64,000 bases of DNA, from NCBI GenBank assembly GCA_963848415.1, contig CAWKDN010000001.1:558001-622000 (forward strand), written 5' to 3'. Origin of the DNA: CAVQBC01 sp963848415. GTDB taxonomy: Bacteria; Actinomycetota; Thermoleophilia; Solirubrobacterales; Solirubrobacteraceae. The notes under the pieces were generated by a model. The model had not been told where the DNA came from, made no database searches, and was given only the letters and a program-made list of their open reading frames with translations. A program made the translations under genes and the position numbers. This document shows, piece by piece, positions 1-11,097 of this stretch; within the stretch, counting starts at the first letter, position 1; every line of letters begins with the position of its first letter.

Positions 1-945
1 CTCGGCCCGCGCACCGGCGCCCTCGACGAGCGCGGTCGGCTGGTTGAAGCCGTCGGGGGCGAGCAGCTGCACGCGATCGCCGAGACCGGCGCGCAGGTCG
101 CGGACGAGCCGCGGCCCGTTGTTCTGCACCTGGCCGCCGAGGTAGACCGCATCCGCTCCGGCCCGACGGATCCGCTCGGCGAGCCGGCGATAGCCGCGCG
201 CGCCGGCGTCCCAGCGCGCGAGGCCGACCGGCTCGAGACCGGCTCGGGGTGCCGTCACCCGGAAGGACTCGGCCAGGCCGCGGCCGTAGTCACTGCCGTC
301 GTGGAGCGCGAACGCCCGGCGAGCGCCGGCCTCGCGGGCGACGAGAGCCGCGGCGGCGGCCTGGGCGTCGTCGGCCGCCACGGTCCGCATGTAGTTCCTG
401 TCGCCCGTCGGGTACAGGCGATCGGGCTCGCCCTCCGCCACGCCCGGACCCGGGCGGGTCAGGCCGAGATACGTGTTGCCGATGCCGACGAGCGCGACGG
501 GGCCGCCGGCGGCGCCGTTGAGCTGAGGGATCATCGTGGCCGCGCAGCTGGAGAACGACGGTCCGACGACCGCGACGACGCTCGGGTTGCGGGCGAACGC
601 GCGCCCGTTGCGCTCGCACTTGGCGAGGTCGACGGGCTCGTCGGCACTGGACTCGTCACAGACCTGGATCGCCACCCCGTGCTCGCCGGCGCGCCACTCG
701 CGCTGCTGCATCACGAGCTTCACGGCCTGGGCGTTCTGGATCCCGTGATCGCTGACCACGTTCTGCAACGGGCCCGAGAGCGGCACGAGGAAGCGCGGGA
801 CCCCCGTCCCTCCGTAGGTCATCGGGGAGCAGACGCTCGCCGGGACCGCGCGGACGGCGTCCGGCGCCGCTGCACCGTCGTCCTCCCGCCCGCAGGCTGC
901 CGCGCCGGCGAGGCACACGAGGGCCGTCACCGTCCAGAGCCTCAT
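1..945 (-). CDS. Branched-chain amino acid-type ABC transporter substrate-binding lipoprotein (3' end beyond window)
   Basis: Encodes 315 visible residues of an extracytoplasmic receptor of the Leu/Ile/Val-binding (type I periplasmic fold) family; the C-terminus runs off the left edge. The N-terminus is a short hydrophobic signal ending in a lipobox-like GAAAC (Cys18), so the protein is probably lipid-anchored outside the membrane. Family-like stretches are visible: FLVPLSGPLQ near the start, VVGPSFSSCA, and YLGGQVQNNGP further on. The ATG at 945 overlaps the stop of the upstream SARP regulator gene (ATGA), so the two are translationally coupled. No permease or ATPase gene is visible here, so it may serve as a sensor subunit rather than a transporter part. 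The family call is firm; the ligand is unknown. Confidence 0.88.
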   Translation of the reverse strand, partial: MRLWTVTALVCLAGAAACGREDDGAAAPDAVRAVPASVCSPMTYGGTGVPRFLVPLSGPLQNVVSDHGIQNAQAVKLVMQQREWRAGEHGVAIQVCDESSADEPVDLAKCERNGRAFARNPSVVAVVGPSFSSCAATMIPQLNGAAGGPVALVGIGNTYLGLTRPGPGVAEGEPDRLYPTGDRNYMRTVAADDAQAAAAALVAREAGARRAFALHDGSDYGRGLAESFRVTAPRAGLEPVGLARWDAGARGYRRLAERIRRAGADAVYLGGQVQNNGPRLVRDLRAGLGDRVQLLAPDGFNQPTALVEGAGARAE

Positions 946-2781
946 CGCTCACCTCCGGGGATCTGCTGGTCGAGCGCCACGGCCGCCAGCCAGACGCGCC
1001 CCGCGGAGCCCGCCACACCGACGAGCGACGCGCGCAGGAACGACGAGCGCGGCTCGCCGCGGCCGACCGGGATGCGCGTCAGCGTGCCGTCGAAGTTGGC
1101 CACCCACACCGCCCCGGCGCCGGCGTCGATGTCGCGCGGGGACTGCTCGAGCGACAGCGGGATCGTCGCCGTGACGCCGAGGGTGCGCGCGTCGATCTTC
1201 GACACCGTCGCCGTGTTGCCGTTCAGCACCCAGACCGCCGAGCTGGTCGCCGCGACGGCGACCGGCGCCGGCGCCTCGCCGCCGGGACGCGCGGCGATCC
1301 GGATCTCGTCCGTGACCCGGCCGCTGCGCGGATCGACCCGGACGACGGCGGCATCCTCGCGGCTGATGGCCCACACCGCCCCGGCGCCCGCGGCGATCCC
1401 GTCCAGCCGGTGCTCGGCGCGCACGCGCGTCACGCGCCCGCTCGGATCGGCGCGCACGAGCCTGGCGGACCCGTCCGTCGCCCATGCCGCGCCGCCGGCC
1501 ACGGTCACGGCCGTGGGATCGAAGCCGGAGAGCCCGACCGCCTCGCGCCGCGGTGGGCGCCGCCATGTCGCGCGCGCCGCGATCCGCTCGTAGCCGGCGT
1601 CGAGCCGTACGAGGAGGCCTCGCCGGCCGTCCGCGACCCACACGGTGTCAGCCGCGACCGCGACCGCCGCCGGGCGCATCGGCAGCGGAACGGTCCGCGC
1701 CAGCCGGCGCGTGCGCCCGTCCGCGATGGTCAGCGCGGAGGAGTCGATGGTCACCGCGAAGAGCCGTTCGCCCTCGGCGGCGACGTCGGTCGGGCGGCCC
1801 GGCAGCGGGAGGGCGAAGCGCGCGACGCGGGCACCGCCGGCGTCGATCGCCGCCACCGAGTTCGCCGAGATGTCGAGCGCAGGCTCCGCCGGAGGCGCGT
1901 CGTCGCCACCGCCGCGGAGCAGGGCGCCGAGCGCCGCGCCGCCGAGCAGGACGCCCGCCGCGATCAGCGCGATCGCCGAGCGCCCGATCGTGCGGGTCCT
2001 CGCCGTCGCCGCCCGCCGCGGCGCCGCGAGCGCCGGGTCGTCGTCGAGGATCTGCCCTTCCAGTGCCCGCAGCTCCGGCCCGGGCTCGAGCCCCAGCTCC
2101 TCCACGCTGTGCAGGCGGCCCTCGCGATAGGCGTCCAACGCGTCTCCGCGGCGCCCGCACCGGTACAGGGCGAGCATCAGCTGTCCGCGCAACCGCTCGT
2201 GCAGCGGGTGAGACTGGACAAGCGCCTCGAGCTCGGTCACGACCTGGTGGTGGCGGCCGAGGGCCAGGTCGGCATCGACCCGCTCCTCGACGGCCACGAG
2301 ACGCAGAGCTTCGAGCCGGGCGATCTCGTCCTGCGCGAACCTCTCGTAGACGAAGTCCGCGAGCGGCGGGCCCCGCCACATCTCGAGCGCCTCGCGCAGG
2401 CGCGCCTGCGCCTCGTCCGGCCGCCCCGCGGCGCGCGAGCGCTCCCCGTCGGCGATCGCCCGCTCGAAGCGGACGATGTCGACGGTCTCGGGCGGCACCT
2501 CCAGCACGTAGCCGCTGGCCCGGGTCAGGAGCGACGTCCCGTTCGGTGCCGGAGGCGCTCACGAGCTCCTTGCGAAGCTGGGAGACCTGGACCTGCAGCC
2601 CCTTGGCGGCGGTGGCCGGCGGCCGGCCGTCCCACAGCTCGTCGATCAGGCGGTCGGCCGGGATCACCTCGTTGCGATGCAGCAGCAGCAACGCCAGGAG
2701 CGAGCGGCGCTTGTGGCCGCCAACGGCAACTTCCCGACCGGCGTCCAGGACCTGCAACGGTCCCAGCAGACGAAACTCCAA
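942..2781 (-). CDS. Membrane-anchored SARP/BTAD transcriptional regulator with C-terminal beta-propeller (frameshifted as read)
   Basis: In order: an OmpR-type winged helix (about residues 1-90, beginning MEFRLLGPLQVL), a BTAD helical domain, one transmembrane helix (IALIAAGVLLGGAALGALL) preceded by an Arg-rich segment, then roughly 300 residues of YVTN/NHL-like propeller repeats (VWVADG, AWATDG, VWAISRE, VWVLNG, VWVANF). This predicts DNA binding inside and the propeller outside. The start is a TTG at 2781 with AGGAG 9-13 bases upstream. The open frame breaks near 2533-2538: the winged helix lies in one frame and GYVLEV plus the BTAD in the next; total length is 1840 nt, one more than a multiple of three. 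Restoring a CG (GACGTCG to GACGCGTCG) would give one protein of about 613 residues. It is coupled to the downstream binding-protein gene. Confidence 0.87.
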
Positions 2782-2882
2782 CGTTGCGGTCTCCTCTAGG
2801 CGACCCTACCCCGGCTCGTCGGGTGGGCGCAAGCGCGCCAGACGCCGTCCCCGAAGCGGCTCGCGGCGACCCCGCGGTTCGT

Positions 2883-2888
2883 TAGGGT
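2883..2888 (+). promoter_or_regulatory. Putative -10 element (TAGGGT) of a near-leaderless promoter
   Basis: TAGGGT ends 11 bases before the ATG at 2900 of the SDR gene, so transcription would begin at or just before the start codon. No ribosome binding site fits the space. No convincing -35 was found. Confidence 0.35.
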
Positions 2889-2899
2889 CCCGCGCCGTC

Positions 2900-3656
2900 A
2901 TGGAGATCCAGGGAGCCAACGCCCTCGTCACGGGCGGCGCGTCCGGCCTCGGCGCCGCCACCGCCCGCCGGCTGCACGCGCTGGGCGCGTCCGTCACGCT
3001 CGCCGACCGCGACGAGCAGCGCGGGGCCGCGCTCGCCGACGACCTCGGCGACCGCGCGCGCTTCCTCGCCACCGACGTCACCGATCCCGCCACGGTCGAG
3101 GCGGCCGTGGCGGCCGCGAAGGGCGACGGCGAGCTGCGCGATCGCGGTCTGCTGCGCGGGCATCGGCTGGGCCGAGAAGACCGCCGGCAAGCGCGGCGCG
3201 CACTCCGTCGACCCGTTCCAGGCGGTCATCGCGGTGAACCTGATCGGCAGCTTCCACGCGCTCCGGCTGGCGTCGGCGGCCATGCTCGGCAACGAGGGCG
3301 ACGAGGCCGGGGTGTGCGTGCTGACCGCCTCGGTCGCCGCCTACGAGGGGCAGATCGGCCAGCTCGCTTACGCGGCCTCCAAGGGCGGGATCGTGAGCAT
3401 GACGCTGCCGGCCGCCCGCGACCTCGCAAGCGCGCGGGTGCGCGTCTGCACCATCGCTCCGGGCCTGTTCGACACGCCGCTGCTCGCCGCGCTGCCGCAG
3501 GAGGCCCGCGAGGCGCTCGGCGCCTCTGTCCCCCATCCGCAGCGACTCGGCCAGGCCGACGAGTACGCCGCGCTGGCGGCCCACATCGTCGAGAACCCGA
3601 TGCTCAACGGCGAGGTCATCCGGCTCGACGGCGCGCTGCGGATGGCGCCGCGCTGA
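2900..3656 (+). CDS. SDR-family NAD(P)-dependent dehydrogenase, HSD10-like (frameshifted as read)
   Basis: Short-chain dehydrogenase of about 252 residues resembling bacterial 3-hydroxyacyl-CoA dehydrogenases (HSD10 type). The first frame gives the Rossmann start ALVTGGASGLGAAT and LADRDEQR; the second gives CCAGIGWAEKT, the catalytic region LTASVAAYEGQIGQLAYAA followed by SKGG (Ser, Tyr and Lys of the triad), IAPGLFDTPLL and the C-terminal EVIRLDGALRM. The frames change near 3136-3141 in CTGCGCGATCGC, and the 757-nt length is one over a multiple of three. Restoring a CG there gives ...ELRAIAVCCAG, which fits the family. Its 3' end overlaps the convergent DUF559 gene by 41 bases. Substrate is not determined; a role in acyl-CoA or alcohol oxidation is family-based inference. 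Confidence 0.85.
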
Positions 3657-4504
3657 GCAGCTGTCGCAGCGCCTTGCCGGTCGCTTCGGGGCGGTAGAGG
3701 ACGTCGTCCCAGGTGAAGCGGGCGACGCGGTAGCCCGCGATCGTGTGCTCGACGTCGCGGGTGCGGTCGTCCTGGAAGGCGGTGCGGGTGAGGTGGGTGG
3801 CGGCGCCGTCGGTCTCGACCATCAGGTTCTGCTTGAGGCCAGTGGAAGTCGACCTCGTGGCCGTTGAGGATGGTGTTGACGAGCGGACGTGGCAGTGAGT
3901 GAGCATCGAGGAGCGCCAGCATCGCCTCCTCGAGCTCGGTGCGAGTGACGTCCGGGTCGCGGACGGCGAGCTCTGCAAGCGCGGCGCGCAGGTTGCGAGA
4001 CGGGCGTTGCGTGGCGATCGCATTCATGTCGATCAGGCGCCGATGCGCGGCGCGGTGGCAGACGCGGCGCAGCTGGTGCGGCGTGAGGACCGTCGCGAGG
4101 TCGGCCAGCGTGCGCGCCACCGAGGTACGCGGGAGCCCGTCCTCGACGATGATGTCGCTGGCCGCGAGCGTGCCGCTCTCGTGCACCCGGATCCCGGTCA
4201 TCGACGCGCTGCGGCGCAACGTCGTGACGTCGATGCGGCCGGATGGCGTGTTCATCAGCTCGTGCAGCGCAGCGGCGGTCCGGTAGCTCAGCGCCGCGGC
4301 GACCGGGCCGCCGCACGCCAGGACCGCCGCCCAGCAGCGGCCCTCGAAGCTCAGCGGCGCCGGGCTACAGGCGTAAACCCCACGATAAAGGGGGTGCAGC
4401 CACCCGCGCTTTACTCGCTTGGCGATCGAGCCGCGATCCACACCCGCGGCCTTCAGCTGCGCCGTCGCGATCACCCCGCGCTGGTGTTTGATGAGCGCCG
4501 ACAC
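3616..4504 (-). CDS. AbiEi-type antitoxin-domain / DUF559 (Vsr-fold) protein (frameshifted as read)
   Basis: The N-terminal 50 residues match the winged-helix domain of AbiEi type IV antitoxins (KHQRGVIATAQLKAAGV, then WLHPLYRGVYA). The C-terminus is a DUF559 domain of the Vsr/restriction-endonuclease fold (VDFHWP, LMVETDGAATH, then AGYRVARFTWDDV). The frames split near 3829-3833; restoring GC in AAGCAG gives WPQAQNLMVETDG. A GTG at 4504 is preferred because the other in-frame start (4561) would place a perfect inverted repeat and a TATAGA box inside the coding sequence. No AbiEii nucleotidyltransferase toxin gene lies beside it, so it is an orphan. The function is unknown; DNA binding is likely and nuclease activity uncertain. 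Confidence 0.78.
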
Positions 4505-4520
4505 GCCAGAATCGCCGACC

Positions 4521-4559
4521 GGCACGAGAACGGCATCTATACGGTGCGCTTCTCGTGCC
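4521..4559 (-). promoter_or_regulatory. Perfect 10-bp inverted repeat around a -10 box, upstream of the AbiEi/DUF559 gene
   Basis: GGCACGAGAA at 4521-4530 is mirrored exactly by TTCTCGTGCC at 4550-4559, with 19 bases between. On the minus strand TATAGA (4541-4536) lies in the loop. AbiEi antitoxins are known to repress their own promoters through inverted repeats, so this may be the autoregulatory operator. The repeat is seen directly; the role is inferred. Confidence 0.5.
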
Positions 4560-4656
4560 ACCCCGCGGAGAATGCCCCCGCAAGCACCCCAACCCCCTCA
4601 CCAGCGGGTGTTCCGACACACAACTGGCACACGCCCGTGGGAATCGAGAACCGAAA

Positions 4657-6108
4657 CTACGCAGGTGCCGCCCGCGCCTCCGCCCCGGCGCCCACCTGAC
4701 CCCGGTCGGTCTGGCGCTCGACCTCGTAGGGCTCGCGCAACGTCGCGTGGAAGCGCTCCTCGTCGAGCTCGCCCTGCCAGCGCGCGATGACCATCGTCGC
4801 GACGCCGTTGCCGATGCAGTTGGTCAGCGCGCGGCCCTCGCTCATGATGCGGTCGATCCCGACCACGAGCGAGATGCCGACGGCGATCGCCTCCGCGGAG
4901 AAGAACTCGCCGCCGAACGCCTGCAAGGACGCCGTGAGCGTCACCAAGCCCGCGCCGGTGATCCCGGCGGCGCCCTTGCTGGTGAGGATCATGAGCGCCG
5001 CCAGGGCGATCTGGGTCCCGATGCTGACGTCCTGACCGGCCGCCTGGAGGATGAACAGCGCGCCCATCGTCAGGTAGATGCAGGTGCCGTCGAGGTTGAA
5101 CGAGTAGCCGGTCGGGATCACCACCCCGACCACCTGCCGCGACGCGCCGGCCGCCTCGAGCTTGGCCAGCAGGCGCGGCAGCACCGTCTCTGAGGACGAG
5201 GTGCCGACGATGATCAGCAGCTCGTCGCGCAGCAGGCGGATGAAGCGGAAGATGTTGAAGCCACCCAGGAAGCGGGCGACCGCGCCGAGGATCACGAAGA
5301 CGAAGATCGCGCAGGTGGCCCAGAAGGTGACGGCCAGCAGCGCGAGGTCGGCCAGCGCCCCGCTGCCGAACTGGGCGACCGTGAAGGCCATGCCGCCGAA
5401 CGCGCCCAACGGCGCCGCCCACATGATGATCCGGATGATCCCGAAGATGATCTGGGCGAGGATCTGAAAGACGCCGACGACGCGCTCGCGCGTCTCCGTG
5501 TTCAGCGCCGTGATCGACGCGGCGGTGAGGATGGCGATGATCAGCACGCGCAGGATCTCGTTCTCCACGAACGGCCCGACGATGCTCTCCGGCAGCAGGC
5601 TGTCGGTGATGAAGCCCACGAGGCCGCTGTCCGAGCCGGCTTCGCCGATCGACTCCTCGGCGCTGGCCCGGCCCTCCTCGGTCGGCTCGCCCTCGAAGCC
5701 CCCGCCCGGCTGGACGAGGTTGCCGACGATCAGTCCGAGGGCGAGCGCCACGACGGTCGCCGAGAAGAAGTACGTCAACGCCCGCACGGCCAGTCCGCCG
5801 GCGCGCGCGAGATCGCCCAGCGAGGCGATCCCGACCACGACGGTGACGAAGATGACCGGGCCGGTGATCGTGGTGATCAGCTGGATGAAGGCGTCGGCCA
5901 GCCAGCGCGCCTTCTCGCCGAGCTCCGGCGAGATGAGGCCGACCAGGACACCCGCGACGATCGCGATGATGACCCAGAACCACAGCTGGGTGTACAGCCT
6001 GCGCTTCTCGCGGCCGCCGCTCTCGTCGCCGCCGTCGGCTCGTGTGACTCCCCCGCCGCCGTCGCGGCCCCCGCCGCGGGCGGGCTCGGACGCCGTCTCC
6101 CCGGTCAC
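4657..6108 (-). CDS. Dicarboxylate/amino acid:cation symporter (DAACS family)
   Basis: A 483-residue inner-membrane secondary transporter of the GltP/DctA family that takes up glutamate, aspartate or C4-dicarboxylates with Na+ or H+. Diagnostic elements are present: the SSSETVLPRLL hairpin (HP1), SFNLDGTCIY with the conserved NLDGT in TM7, and the HP2 region GAAGITGAGLVTL. An Asp/Gly-rich hydrophilic stretch of about 30 residues precedes the first membrane helix. The GTG at 6108 has GGAGGA just upstream on its strand. The gene stands alone; the AbiEi/DUF559 gene lies about 150 bases downstream in the same orientation. Substrate choice cannot be read from sequence alone. Confidence 0.93.
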   Translation of the reverse strand: MTGETASEPARGGGRDGGGGVTRADGGDESGGREKRRLYTQLWFWVIIAIVAGVLVGLISPELGEKARWLADAFIQLITTITGPVIFVTVVVGIASLGDLARAGGLAVRALTYFFSATVVALALGLIVGNLVQPGGGFEGEPTEEGRASAEESIGEAGSDSGLVGFITDSLLPESIVGPFVENEILRVLIIAILTAASITALNTETRERVVGVFQILAQIIFGIIRIIMWAAPLGAFGGMAFTVAQFGSGALADLALLAVTFWATCAIFVFVILGAVARFLGGFNIFRFIRLLRDELLIIVGTSSSETVLPRLLAKLEAAGASRQVVGVVIPTGYSFNLDGTCIYLTMGALFILQAAGQDVSIGTQIALAALMILTSKGAAGITGAGLVTLTASLQAFGGEFFSAEAIAVGISLVVGIDRIMSEGRALTNCIGNGVATMVIARWQGELDEERFHATLREPYEVERQTDRGQVGAGAEARAAPA

Positions 6109-6236
6109 CCCTCGTCCTCCTTCTCCGGTTGACCCTCCTGCATCGGCCCGTACCCGCTGGTGGCAGACGGCACGCCCACAGGTGAGCGCTACTGCGACGC
6201 GCTCCGTATCTCAGTGACCCGGACTAAGATCGGTGC

Positions 6237-6265
6237 TTGCCCGCGACCGTCGCAGCCGCTACCAT
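6237..6265 (+). promoter_or_regulatory. Putative promoter of lon
   Basis: TTGCCC (6237-6242) and TACCAT (6260-6265) are separated by 17 bases, matching sigma-A spacing, about 45 bases before the lon ATG. A second candidate -10, TAAGAT at 6225-6230, lies upstream. AAGGAAG before the ATG at 6311 serves as ribosome binding site. No HspR-type repeat was recognised. Confidence 0.35.
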
Positions 6266-6310
6266 GCGCACTATTCGTAAGCAGCTAGCAAGAAGGAAGT
6301 TACGACACAC

Positions 6311-8661
<2,351 letters not shown>

Positions 8662-8665
<4 letters not shown>

Positions 8666-10446
8666 TCGGCCGCGGCGACGCGGCAGCGCACCGCGACGGG
8701 GACGGGGCCACGGCGCCCCGTCCCCGGCTCGGCCGCCGCGTCGCCGCGCTCTTCGCCCCCTACCGCGCCCGCCTGGGCGCGGTGCTGGGGCTGATCGTCG
8801 TCTCGGCGGGGCTGGGGATGGTCTCCCCGTTCCTGCTGCGCGACGTGCTCGACCAGGCGATCCCGGAGAAGGACCGCACGCTGCTGCTCTGGCTCGTCGG
8901 CGGCATGATCGGCATCGCCGTCGCCACCGGCGTCATCGGTGTCGCGCAGACCTGGCTCTCGAACCTCGTCGGCCAGCGCGTCATGCACGATCTGCGCGCC
9001 GAGGTCTACGGCCACCTCCAGCGCCTCTCGCTGGCCTTCTTCACGCGCACCCGCACGGGCGAGATCCAGTCGCGGATCGCCAACGACATCGGCGGCGTGC
9101 AGTCGGTGGTCACCTCGACCGCGACCTCGATCGTCTCCAACGTGACCACGGTGCTCGCCACCGTCGTGGCGATGTTCCTGCTCGACTGGCGCCTCGCGGT
9201 CTTCTCGCTCGGCCTGCTGCCGTTCTTCGCCGCGCTCTCGCGCCGGGTCGGCAAGGAGCGCAAGCGGATCACGGCCACCAAGCAGGGCGCGCTGGCCGAC
9301 ATCTCCTCGCTCGTGCAGGAGTCGCTGAGCGTGTCGGGCATCCTGCTCGGCAAGACGATGGGCCGCGGCCCGGCGCTCGCCCAGCGCTTCACCGGCGAGT
9401 CGGCGCGGCTCGCCGACCTCGAGGTCCGCTCGCGGATGGCCGGCCGCTGGATGATGGCCTCGATCCAGACGAGCTTCGCCGTGATGCCGGCGCTGGTCTA
9501 CCTGTTCGCCGGGCTGAGCCCGGAGGCGATCTCGATCGGCACGCTGGTGGCCTTCACGACCCTGCAGACGCGGCTCTTCTTCCCGATCCAGTCGCTGCTG
9601 AACGTCGGCGTCGAGATCCAGACCTCCCAGGCGCTGTTCGAGCGCGTCTTCGAGTACCTCGACCTGCCGGTCGACATCCACGAGGGCGAGCGGCGGCTGG
9701 AGACGGTGCGCGGCGACGTGCGCTTCGAGGACGTGTGGTTCCGCTACGACGAGGACGAATGGACGCTCGCGGGCGTCGACCTCACGGTCCCCGCGGGGAC
9801 GCGGACGGCGATCGTGGGCGAGACCGGCTCGGGCAAGACGACGCTCGGCTACCTGGCCGCGCGGCTCTACGACGCCGAGACCGGCACCGTGCGCCTGGAC
9901 GACGTCGACGTGCGCGATCTGTCCTTCGGCACGCTCGCCGACGCGGTCGGCGTCGTCTCCCAGGAGACCTACCTCTTCCACGCCTCGGTGCGCGAGAACC
10001 TGCGCTTCGCGCGCCCCGAGGCGACCGACGAAGAGGTCGACGCGGCGGCCCGCGCGGCGCGCATCCACGACACCGTCGCCGCGCTGCCGGACGGCTACGA
10101 CACGGTGGTCGGCGAGCGCGGCTTCCGCTTCTCCGGCGGAGAGAAGCAGCGCATCGCGATCGCCCGCACGATCCTGCGCAACCCGCCGGTGCTGGTCCTC
10201 GACGAGGCCACCAGCGCGCTCGACGTGCAGACCGAGCGCGCCGTCGAGGAGGCGCTCGAGCGACTGGCCGAGGGCCGCACCACGATCGTCATCGCCCACC
10301 GGCTCTCGACCGTGCGCGAGGCCGACCAGATCGTCGTCCTCGACGACGGCCGGGTCGCCGAGCGCGGCACGCACGCCGAGCTGCTGGCCGAGGGCGGGCG
10401 CTACGCGGCGCTGGTGGCGCGCGACGAGGCGCCGGTCGCCGCCTGA
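8662..10446 (+). CDS. ABC transporter, fused permease and ATP-binding protein (MsbA/MDR type)
   Basis: A 594-residue half-transporter exporter. About residues 30-330 hold six membrane helices of the ABC type-1 exporter fold, with conserved loops RTRTGEIQSRIANDIGGV. The nucleotide-binding domain has Walker A GETGSGKTT (386-394), the signature FSGGEKQR (490-497), Walker B with DEATSALD (514-521) and the H-loop IAHRLSTV. It should act as a homodimer. No ATG or GTG fits, and the TTG at 8662 overlaps the lon stop (TTGA), implying translational coupling with lon. The cargo is unknown; lipid or drug export is the family norm. A sugar or peptide substrate cannot be excluded. Confidence 0.93.
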
Positions 10447-10462
10447 GCGCCGCTTGTCGCGG

Positions 10463-11095
10463 TCAGCCTCCGCTCCGCGGTGCTCGCGCTGTAGGCGGGA
10501 ACGGCGCGAGGTCGTTGACGAACCCCGGCGTCGCCTCGACCCGGTCCAGCCAGGCGCCGACGCGCGCGAGCTCGCGCGGGTCGGCGCCGGACTCGGCGCT
10601 GCAGTGGACGTAGCCGTAGAGGGCGATGTCGGCCACCGTGTAGGCCTCGCCGCACACGAACGGGCGGCCGTCGCCCAAGCCGCGCTCGAGCGAGGCAAGC
10701 GCGGCGCGGCCCTTGGCCACCAGCGCCTCGACGTCCTTCGGCCGCGCCCGCCCGGTGAGCAACTGGAAGCGGGCGACGGCGAGCGAGGCCTCGATCTGGT
10801 TCTGCTCGAAGAACAGCCACTGATGCACGTGCGCTCGGCCGACCGGGTCGGCGGGCTCCAGCGGGGTGCCCTCGGCGAGGTAGAGCAGGATGGCGCCCGA
10901 CTCCGGCAGCGTCGTGCCGTCGTCGAGCTCGAGCACCGGCACGCGGCCGTCGGGGTTTCGGGCGAGATGCTCCGGGGTGTGCGTCTCGCGCGCGAAGAGG
11001 TCGACCACCACGGTCTCGTAGGCGAGGCCGAGCTGGCGCAGCAGGATGCGCGGCTTCAGGCAGTTGCCCGAGGCGGGGTGGTCGTAGAGGCGCGT
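10463..11095 (-). CDS. Glutathione S-transferase family protein (no canonical start codon)
   Basis: About 210 residues with a thioredoxin-like N-terminal domain (RLYDHPASGNCLKPRILLRQLGL, split here as RLYDHPASGN and CLKPRILLRQLGL) and NPDGRVPVLELDDG with cis-Pro, then ESGAILLYLAE, followed by the all-helical GST C-domain (FVCGEAYTVADIALYGY). The expected start is codon ACG at 11095, two bases after the stop of the upstream LamG gene; no ATG, GTG or TTG is in frame nearby. Either an ACG start, a base error, or a later start is used. Many actinomycetes lack glutathione, so the true thiol partner is open. It is in operon-like order with the gene upstream. Confidence 0.85.
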   Translation of the reverse strand, partial: TRLYDHPASGNCLKPRILLRQLGLAYETVVVDLFARETHTPEHLARNPDGRVPVLELDDGTTLPESGAILLYLAEGTPLEPADPVGRAHVHQWLFFEQNQIEASLAVARFQLLTGRARPKDVEALVAKGRAALASLERGLGDGRPFVCGEAYTVADIALYGYVHCSAESGADPRELARVGAWLDRVEATPGFVNDLAPFPPTARAPRSGG

Positions 11096-11097
11096 GG

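Noticed and set aside
2531..2541. Programmed +1 frameshift of the RF2 type in the SARP gene
   Set aside because: There is no in-frame stop or slippery CTTTGA-like codon; a lost CG explains this and the five similar cases.
4504..4561. Upstream GTG start (4561) for the AbiEi/DUF559 gene
   Set aside because: It would put the perfect inverted repeat and TATAGA box inside the gene, and these residues do not match the family.
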